Assembly: GCA_943787265.1 (NCBI GenBank)
Contig: CALSLT010000004.1
Coordinates: forward strand, 1 to 64,000
Reading direction: 5' to 3'
DNA from: an uncultured Planctomycetaceae bacterium
GTDB taxonomy: Bacteria > Planctomycetota > Planctomycetia > Planctomycetales > Planctomycetaceae
Length of the DNA stretch: 64,000 bases
The number at the start of each line of letters is the position of its first letter. Positions within the stretch are counted from its first letter, which is position 1. Shown here piece by piece: positions 57,618-64,000 of this stretch. Made by a program: the position numbers and the translations under genes. The notes below the pieces were generated by a model, which saw nothing but the letters and a program-made list of their open reading frames with translations, was not told the DNA's origin and ran no database searches.

Positions 57618-59198
57618 ATGAGAGTCTTTCTCGCCGCGTTCGTTGCCAGCACCTTTCTGATCAACCTGTCTGCTATCGCTGAGGATGACTCGGCTGCAAT
57701 GGTTAATCGGTTCGAAGAACTGGACGCTGCGGAGCAGACAAAGTTATTTGACTCGATCACCGGGAAGCGGTGGGGCAGGCTCAAACCTGACCAGCGACTG
57801 GCCTTGCAGAAGGCTGCGGTGAGTTACTCGGAACGTGTCCTGGGACGCGATGACAAAGGACGTCTCAAGGTCATTAAGAGCGACGTCGGCAAACAGCTTT
57901 TGAAAATCGCTGGGGATTATTTGCACAAACTCCCACCGGACGAAGTTCCCGCCCACGGTGCCGCACACGCAATTTATGGATCAATTCCTGAAGGAGCGAT
58001 CCGCGTCACCGGTAAGGCCAGGATCAACCCGCGACGCGTGCGCATGCATTCAACAGGATTCTACGCGGCCCCTGGCGAAGTGGTGGTGGTCGAAGTGCCA
58101 AAGGAATGGACGCAACGCGGACTGAAGATTCAGATTTCCGGACATCGTGACAACATCCCGCTCAAGAAGAATCTGGTCCGCACTCCACGCAGCCCGTCTC
58201 GCACTTCTCCAGTGAACCAGGTTCGCATGGAAGTAGCTGCTACTTACGGCGGCGCTCTCTACGTCGACACCGGCATCACGCCGATCGACGTCGATCCCTT
58301 TATCGTGAGCTTCGAGAATGCGCTGCCTGCCCCCACCTTTGTGCGCGGTCAGACCACGGTAGATGACTGGCAATATAAACAGCGCAAACACCCGGCACCC
58401 TACGCCGAATTCGTGGGTGAGAACGTGGCGATTTCGTTTCCTTCAGAATGGATTCGAGAGTTGGACGATCCAGGACCTCTCATGGAGTATTGGGATGGCG
58501 TGGTTGGACTGCACGACGAACTGGGCGGCTACACGAAACTGCGGAAGATGCCTGAACGCGTCAATGTTGATTGCCAGATTTCTGCTGGTCTTTTTCATGC
58601 CGGGTACCCAACCCAGGGCCCGCAGAGCAAATGCCGCGGAGTGGTTGATCTCGACAGATTGAAGTCGACCGGCAACTGGGGATGGTTTCATGAGCTTGGT
58701 CACGAAGCGCAACGTCGACCGGACAAAGAATGGAGCTGGAACAATCCCTACACGTTTGATGGATCGATTGAAGTCACCGTCAATCTATTTTCGGCACACG
58801 CGTTTGACCAGCTCGGAATGACGCTCCGAGGCGGCTGGACCTGGACCGCCAATGCAAAAGCAGTTGAGGAGAAAGCCAGCAGGTATCTCGCCCAGGGCAA
58901 GACCTACGCCGAAGGAAACGCGGGCGATAAATTGGCCATGCATCTCCAGATCCGTGATGCCTTCGGATGGGACACCTATCGGAAAGTGCTCGCAAGTTAC
59001 AGTCGAGACCAGGACGAAGCCCCAACTCGGCTCCCCAAAGGAGAACAAGCCGAACGCGACGCCTGGCTCATCCGGATGTCGGACGCCACCGGGCATAATC
59101 TAGCCCCGTTTTTCGGCAAGGTCTGGGGCATCCCACTAAGCCCGGAAGCCGTGAAAAAAGTGGCGAAACTTCCAGCCTGGAGTGGCCCTCAAAAGTGA
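57618..59198 (+). CDS. M60-like (enhancin/mucinase-type) zinc peptidase, secreted
   Basis: A 526-aa protein with signal peptide MRVFLAAFVASTFLINLSAI; AGGAA-type ribosome site seven bases before the ATG at 57618. Residues about 125-330 form the M60 lead-in (GSIPEGAIRVTGKARINPRR, FYAAPGEVVVVEVPKEW). The zinc site HELGHEAQ is near 358, followed by a Glu in WNNPYTFDGSIEVTVNLFS, as in the M60 pattern HExxH(8-28)E. Known M60 peptidases cut mucin-like glycoproteins; the target here is not known. It lies beside a truncated sulfatase, transcribed in the opposite direction. Confidence 0.88.
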   Translation: MRVFLAAFVASTFLINLSAIAEDDSAAMVNRFEELDAAEQTKLFDSITGKRWGRLKPDQRLALQKAAVSYSERVLGRDDKGRLKVIKSDVGKQLLKIAGDYLHKLPPDEVPAHGAAHAIYGSIPEGAIRVTGKARINPRRVRMHSTGFYAAPGEVVVVEVPKEWTQRGLKIQISGHRDNIPLKKNLVRTPRSPSRTSPVNQVRMEVAATYGGALYVDTGITPIDVDPFIVSFENALPAPTFVRGQTTVDDWQYKQRKHPAPYAEFVGENVAISFPSEWIRELDDPGPLMEYWDGVVGLHDELGGYTKLRKMPERVNVDCQISAGLFHAGYPTQGPQSKCRGVVDLDRLKSTGNWGWFHELGHEAQRRPDKEWSWNNPYTFDGSIEVTVNLFSAHAFDQLGMTLRGGWTWTANAKAVEEKASRYLAQGKTYAEGNAGDKLAMHLQIRDAFGWDTYRKVLASYSRDQDEAPTRLPKGEQAERDAWLIRMSDATGHNLAPFFGKVWGIPLSPEAVKKVAKLPAWSGPQK

Positions 59199-59544
59199 CT
59201 TCCCCCCAACGAATCAAGAGCATTCGGCGACGGTGGTTCGATTTTAAAGTTGGTTTCTCCCTGCCAACTAACCGGTCAATGACGATTTATCTGCCAACTG
59301 TTGAGACTTCAGAAATCAGATCGTTGATTGAGACCATCAATCCCGATCGAAAGTTGGCCAGTCGCGTTGATTCTTTCAATGGCTCCGACACACCGGCGCT
59401 CTGGTTGACCGCTGAGTTCCATCGTGCCTGCTACCGTCAACGCCTTAAATCTGCACGCGGGATAGACGCTGTGCTGCCAAGTTACTCGAAGACTGTGACC
59501 TTCATGCTGATGCACCCTAACGGAAACAAAGTTGGTGGTTCTGA
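59199..59544. other. Gap before the integrase remnant
   Basis: About 346 bases. A plus-strand frame from GTG 59195 runs through it, but its translation has no recognised family, and its last part is the integrase read in another frame, so I do not call it. The missing N-terminus of the integrase may lie in this gap in damaged form. Confidence 0.4.
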
Positions 59545-61180
59545 ACATTCTGGAGTAAGGGGCGAGATCGCAGCGGTAAGCGTTGCACAGCTAAGACAAC
59601 AACGGGACGCGATGGATCGTTGCGAATCAGGATTGTGTCATCGACGTACACAGCAAGATTTCGCGATGGCAATGGGCACCTTCAGGAAATTGCCACCGGT
59701 TGCCGAGACAAAGGTGCTGCTCAGGCCATCCTGTCACGATTGGAGCGACGGGCTGAGTTGGTCCGTGCCAGGGTGATATCTTCGACTGAAAATTCTGTGT
59801 CTGATTATCAGGCAACGCCGCTGGCCGATCATGTTGAATCGTATCTGGTCAACATGCGCAGTCGTGGTCTGTCAAAAGGCACACATTTCGGAAGTCACAC
59901 GGTATCTCAACTCACTCGCCGATGAATGCCGATTCGGTCGATTACCTGACGTGACACGATCTCGATTTGATCGTTGGCTCGCCGATCAACGCAGCCAGAG
60001 CACCGGCGCACGAACGCTGAATTGTTACAGGGCAGTATGGATCGGTTTTCTCAACTGGTGCGTAACTGAGTCGCGACTTTCGGAGAATCCGCTGGCCGGT
60101 GTTCCGAAGGCAGACGAGCGAGCCGATCGTCGTCGCCAGCGTCGAGCGATGTCCGACGATGAATTGGACAAGCTACTGTACGTGGCGCTTTGGAGACCGT
60201 TGGCGGCGCAAGGCCGGGAACGTGTCTTCAAGAAACCGAAGAAAGGAAAACGCACAAGTTGGGAGAATGTTCCTTTGGAGTTCAGGATGATCGACGCTGC
60301 GGTCGTCCGCGTTCAGGATCGACTGAGCGACAACCCCGAACGCATCCCAGAGCTTGAACAACTCGGACGTGAACGGCAGCTAATCTATGCCACGATGCTG
60401 ACAACCGGACTCCGGAAAAAGGAACTGGCGTCAGTGAAATTTAGAAACTTGGAACTCGACTGTGAGCCGGCATTCATCACACTGGACGCAGCCAACGAAA
60501 AGGACCGTGAAGGCAATTCAATCCCTTTGCGAGCTGACGTGGCCGCAGAATTGCGAGCGTAGTTGGCAGAACGTCTGGCAGCTCGACAGAGTGAAAATCG
60601 GCATTCGGCAACTGTGAGCTTCACAACCGAAGCAGCGCGACTACGAGGCGACTACAGCGTAGAAGAATGCGAATCTGGACTGGCCCCGGACGAACTGCTG
60701 TTCGTTGTGCCGTCCAGTCTGTTGCGAGTCTTGGACCGTGACTTGAAGGCCGCTGGTATCGCGAAACGCGACGACCGGGGCCGGACACTCGACATTCACG
60801 CATTGCGGCACACGTTCGGAACTCACCTTAGCCAGGCCGGAGTGCCCTTGAGAACGGCTCAAGCCGCCATGCGACACTCATCCCCAATTCTCACTGCCAA
60901 CGTCTACACGGACGCGAGATTGCTCGACGTTCACGGTGCGGTCGAGTCGTTGCCGCCACTCAGGCCGAATGACTCAACCCAACACGACGAATCGAAGGAC
61001 TTACGCGCTGTCGGCGCTGACGACACCACAGCTTTTCGGTTTGCCCAAGATTCTGGCGGTGCGGTACAGCCTATGTCTTTTCCTGTCAGTTCAGGCAATC
61101 TAGCGAATCACGATTCTGAACAGATCACGGAATCTAAAACTGACGAGAAAGCAACGAAAAAGGCCCAAAATCCTTACTAA
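59545..61180 (+). pseudogene. Tyrosine recombinase (integrase), frameshifted and with amber codon
   Basis: A phage-type integrase in pieces. From about 59545 (just after a TGA in frame) KTTTGRDGSLRIRIVSSTYT and ATGCRDKGAAQAILSRLERR form the N-terminal part; near 59884-59888 one extra base shifts the frame; the core-binding part follows (SEVTRYLNSLADECRFGRLP). The catalytic Arg is in TGLRKKELASV. A TAG at 60560-60562 interrupts ELRA-stop-LAERL, where TGG is expected. After it come HALRHTFGTHLSQAG (His-x-x-Arg), MRHSSP (His) and VYTD (catalytic Tyr). The normal start is not visible. It stops 19 bases from tRNA-Pro. Confidence 0.88.
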
Positions 61181-61194
61181 AAAGAACTCTGGCC

Positions 61195-61273
<79 letters not shown>

Positions 61274-61471
61274 AATTGTCGTTTGAGTGCGTTTCCCGTA
61301 TTGGGATTCGCCGATTATTTGGTGAATTCCGTTCTGGCTGCGGCGAAGTGGCGGGAGTCTAGAGAGGTTGCGGCGGACCGTCAATTCGTCTCGGTCTTTG
61401 ATTTACTGAAGCTCCAAGTCGGCAATTCGGCTTCGTTCTTGATCACTCTGCACTATTTATATTCGGACGTC

Positions 61472-62929
61472 TTAATAGCGGCGGATTACCGAAACCTGTG
61501 TCTCGGAATCGAAGAATCGTTCGTCTCGGTCGAGAGGGACGACGGCGGCAACTCGAATTGCAGTGTTCCCGCTCCACTCTGAGTGGATTCCGGCCGTCAG
61601 GTTCAGCACGTCGTATCGATTCTCGAAGTTGCCGATGAATGCACCATTCAGGAACGCGGTATCCGCATCGTTAAGCGTCGTCGTGTAGTGAAGTTCGAGG
61701 ACCGACGCCAGACCGGTCAATCCCGAGTCATCGGTTGACTGGTACCACCAGTAGCCTGCCGAGGCATCCAGATAAAGAAGTGTCTGGTCTGCGAGCGAGT
61801 CAGAATCTGTGAATCCGTTTCCGACCAGCGAAATTTCATTTTCGTTGGCCGCGATGTCGACTTGGGCGAAGGCGTGAAAGAACCAGTTTTCGTCTGGCGA
61901 TGTCTGAACGGCCAGGTACGGCAACAAGTGCACGGCTTCGTTCTCAAAGTCGATGCGAGAGTTTGAATTTCGGAACGTGACTGACGCATCGCTTCCCGTC
62001 GGGGCGACAACTGCCAGGCCGGCAGCGGCTACAAGAGTTGAATCTGAATACAGGATTCGCTTCAGAGTTCCGACCAGGTTTCCAACGCCGTTTGAATCAA
62101 CAGTGACGTCGTCACCTGACAAGTTTGCGTCTCCCGAGAATGGCATGCGAAGTTCGAACGACCATTGCCCATCGTCAGACGTTTTCTCAAAGCCGAATGT
62201 AAACTGATCGACGCTGTCAGTTGTCGAGGTGTTTTGCGTTTCGAATCTCAACGCATTGTGAAAATGGTTGTAGAGGAAGAAGACGCGGTCGGTCGGGAGG
62301 GCTCTTGCGTGTTCGTTCTTAAACCTCCTCATGCCGCCTCCGAGCGGCAAATCGGCATCGGCAAAATTCGTAGCTCCAGCCGTCATTCCAGTCACGTTGA
62401 AAATGTCGATGTTTGCTGAAACAGGAATGAAGCTGTCACCAAACACGTCCGGAGTTCGTGACAACCGGTTATTCAGAAATGGCCGCTGGCCGGGAGGTGA
62501 CTGCAATGCTGAAAACAACGATTGCTGCCTTGAGGCCGGCGGAGGACTGAAGACGTCTGCTGGCTGTAGGTTTGCGGGTGGAGTTGCAGGGGTCGCGGGA
62601 TTGGCTGTTGCCGCTGGCGGAGCCGGCACTTTCCCTTTCGGAGCCGGTTTTGCCGCCGGAGTTTTCGGAGCCGGTTGAGCTGGCGGTGCCGCGGGAGGCT
62701 GAGATGTTGCAGCCTCTTTCTGAGCGAACAGGTCGTAGTTCACAAGCTCGACCGAACGTGAGTCTGCGGAAACGCTGGCTGATTTATTTGCCTGAGCAAC
62801 GGCAGGAACGGGTTCGTCTGCCATCGCCACGGTCGACAACCCAAGCGTGGCAGCCACAGATGCTGCGACCAGGCTTTGAAAAGCTGATGCAGACAACCCA
62901 CGCGAAACTCTCAGCGCCAATGTATTCAT
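61472..62929 (-). CDS. Outer-membrane beta-barrel-like protein with Pro/Ala-rich linker
   Basis: A 485-aa exported protein (start MNTLALRVSRG at 62929; an in-frame Met lies five codons upstream). Signal peptide ends near AMADEP. Residues about 75-120 are a Pro/Ala/Lys linker (QPPAAPPAQPAPKTPAAKPA). The remainder has alternating hydrophobic strands (WSFELRMPFSGD, LVAAAGLAVVAPTGSDASVT, WFFHAFAQVDIAA, ASAGYWWYQS) and ends in VSVIRRY with a terminal aromatic residue, as in outer-membrane barrels. It resembles planctomycete proteins annotated only as transporter or hypothetical. Function unknown. Confidence 0.8.
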   Translation of the reverse strand: MNTLALRVSRGLSASAFQSLVAASVAATLGLSTVAMADEPVPAVAQANKSASVSADSRSVELVNYDLFAQKEAATSQPPAAPPAQPAPKTPAAKPAPKGKVPAPPAATANPATPATPPANLQPADVFSPPPASRQQSLFSALQSPPGQRPFLNNRLSRTPDVFGDSFIPVSANIDIFNVTGMTAGATNFADADLPLGGGMRRFKNEHARALPTDRVFFLYNHFHNALRFETQNTSTTDSVDQFTFGFEKTSDDGQWSFELRMPFSGDANLSGDDVTVDSNGVGNLVGTLKRILYSDSTLVAAAGLAVVAPTGSDASVTFRNSNSRIDFENEAVHLLPYLAVQTSPDENWFFHAFAQVDIAANENEISLVGNGFTDSDSLADQTLLYLDASAGYWWYQSTDDSGLTGLASVLELHYTTTLNDADTAFLNGAFIGNFENRYDVLNLTAGIHSEWSGNTAIRVAAVVPLDRDERFFDSETQVSVIRRY

Positions 62930-63103
62930 CACAGACAATCTCAAAGCAGTGTTGTGTCGAAAGCTTCGGTCTGACTGCCGCCGTTATTGCAGACGCTGAC
63001 CGAGTCCATGCGAAGTGCGGAGCCTGCCCACTTCAACCAATGCAGAGAACCGTTGTTGAGGTATCGACCCTTCCTGCTCTCAGAGTTTGTCCGCAGTGTT
63101 CTG

Positions 63104-63141
63104 TCAAAACTAAAACAGCCCACCGATCACGCACGATCGGT
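63104..63141 (-). terminator. Hairpin plus T-rich tail after the TPR gene
   Basis: ACCGATC and GATCGGT (63122-63128 and 63135-63141) form a 7-bp stem with a 6-base loop, followed on the minus strand by TTTTAGTTTT (63107-63116). It lies about 40 bases past the TPR stop and would end its transcript. Confidence 0.55.
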
Positions 63142-63181
63142 ACAAGCCGCACAGTTTCTCACTCTGGAAAGTACCGGCGTT

Positions 63182-64000
63182 CTACTTCTGCTGAGACGCG
63201 GCAGCCTCAATTGCGGTCAACTGTTCAAGAACCGCTCGAGTTTGCGTCAGCAGTTCTTGAAATTCGCCGCTGTCAGGATCTTCCCTGGTCAGTTCAGCGA
63301 ACACTTCTGCCGCATTTCCAAGTGCGACGCGGGCCTCAGCATAGCGCTGCTGTTGGGCTTCGAGCTGGCCGATGTTCATCAGGAGTTGCCCAAGCTCGAC
63401 GCGGTATCGATGCACCGCCGGGCTGCGTCCAGACAGACCGAGCATCGCGAGTCTCGCTTTGTTGTACGCCTCGATCGAATCCGGAAGTTTCGAGCCGTCA
63501 ACGGAAATCAAAGCGGCATCCAGATCAGCCTTCAATCGGTAGCAGATCGCGAGCAGATAACGGTCTCGCAGATCATCGGGTGTTTCGTTGAGCAACTCCT
63601 GCAGTTGAGCAATGGCCAGTTTCACGTTGTCGCTGACACCTTCGGCATCGTTCTGATCGACGGCGAGGTTTGCCAGGTTGTACCAACCTTTGGCCAGATC
63701 TCGTCGAAGCTGAGGATCCTTCGGTCTCACCGGCAACGTTTTTTTGCGCAGCTCCTGCGCCGTTTTATAAAGGGTTGCCGCCTCGTCGAAGTTCGATCTT
63801 CTTCGGGCAAGCAGACCAAGGTTCATGTCGACACTCGCGAGCAGTCGGTCGAACTCGAAACGCTCATCAGCGTCGGGCGTTGACTCGACAAGTTCCAGTC
63901 GAAGTTGCCGAGTTTCGGTGAACAGCTCCTCGGCACCGTCCAGGTCACCAGAAATCGTCGCAACTCTGGCCAGAGCATTGAGGGTTCTGCTGAGTGCTCG
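63182..64000 (-). CDS. TPR-repeat protein, C-terminal part (runs off window)
   Basis: The frame is open to 64000, so only the last 272 codons are seen. It consists of helical tetratricopeptide-type repeats: LNALARVATISGDLDGAEEL, MNLGLLARRRSNFDEAATLY, WYNLANLAVDQNDAEGVSDN, ELGQLLMNIGQLEAQQQRYA. In planctomycetes such C-termini frequently belong to serine/threonine protein kinases, but the kinase part, if any, is outside the window. The Met at 63826 is internal, not the start. Confidence 0.82.
   Translation of the reverse strand, partial: RALSRTLNALARVATISGDLDGAEELFTETRQLRLELVESTPDADERFEFDRLLASVDMNLGLLARRRSNFDEAATLYKTAQELRKKTLPVRPKDPQLRRDLAKGWYNLANLAVDQNDAEGVSDNVKLAIAQLQELLNETPDDLRDRYLLAICYRLKADLDAALISVDGSKLPDSIEAYNKARLAMLGLSGRSPAVHRYRVELGQLLMNIGQLEAQQQRYAEARVALGNAAEVFAELTREDPDSGEFQELLTQTRAVLEQLTAIEAAASQQK

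Noticed and set aside
59195..59776. 193-codon frame overlapping the M60-like stop (GTGA)
   Set aside because: No family resemblance; its 3' part is the integrase read in the wrong frame, so the open frame is probably accidental.
61996..62007. Match GTCGGGGCGACA to the 3' end of tRNA-Pro, possible attachment-site copy
   Set aside because: Only 12 bases, lies inside the outer-membrane-like gene on the far side of the tRNA, and the encoded residues (APTGSD) fit the protein; most likely chance.

Overview
The window looks like part of a planctomycete chromosome, probably a marine or brackish Planctomycetia member. The evidence is family content: several secreted sulfatases, paired DUF1501/DUF1549-DUF1553 and DUF1552/DUF1592-type proteins with CxxCH haem motifs, two DUF4838 proteins, an ECF sigma factor of the Rhodopirellula/Verrucomicrobium type with a FecR-like partner, XylR/AraC-type regulators, and widely spaced single genes on both strands. 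No rRNA, CRISPR array or replication origin was seen; one tRNA gene is present.

Layout. 54-18223 (minus strand) is a carbohydrate-use locus. From its promoter end it holds a XylR/AraC regulator, a zinc alcohol dehydrogenase, an SDR broken by an amber codon, a Na+/solute symporter, a hydroxypyruvate-isomerase-like TIM barrel, a GH127 enzyme, a sulfatase, an alpha/alpha-barrel glycosidase, a sigma/FecR pair and two more sulfatases. Secreted sulfatases and glycosidases would trim a sulfated glycan, the symporter would import the sugar, and the dehydrogenases and isomerase would process it. 18701-19826 is an apparently intact IS30-type element with perfect 24-bp ends. 19886-34050 carries a repeat-propeller protein with a HELAH motif, divergent from an unusual sialidase-like/triple-RidA-like/esterase fusion; then a PQQ-type propeller, the tail of a lost TolB/PL22-like gene, and two DUF4838 paralogues around an FG-GAP protein. 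34074-39396 (minus) is a cytochrome-like DUF1592-type protein, DUF1552 and LRR operon. 39492-42383 is a divergent SASA esterase and XylR regulator. 42710-47573 (minus) is a LamG/PSCyt1/DUF1549/DUF1553 protein coupled to DUF1501.

47.8-61.3 kb is a disturbed region. It contains an IS3-type element inactivated by a 7-base deletion, fragments of other genes, MATE and EamA transporter genes each broken by many tiny indels (almost all single-base insertions), a sulfatase with a frameshifted signal peptide, an ImmA-type protease/DUF4411 toxin-antitoxin-like pair, a truncated sulfatase, an M60-like peptidase, and a broken tyrosine recombinase ending 19 bases from the 3' end of tRNA-Pro(TGG). The last arrangement suggests a genomic island inserted at that tRNA. 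61472-64000 returns to ordinary chromosome: an outer-membrane-like protein and the C-terminal part of a TPR protein that runs off the window.

The items most worth a second look are the fusion protein at 22336, the concentrated +1 indels at 50.1-52.9 kb, three genes that each have one probable Trp-to-stop change, the degenerate sulfatase active-site motifs, and the tRNA-Pro island with its protease/toxin pair. All family assignments come from reading motifs by eye; no database search was run.
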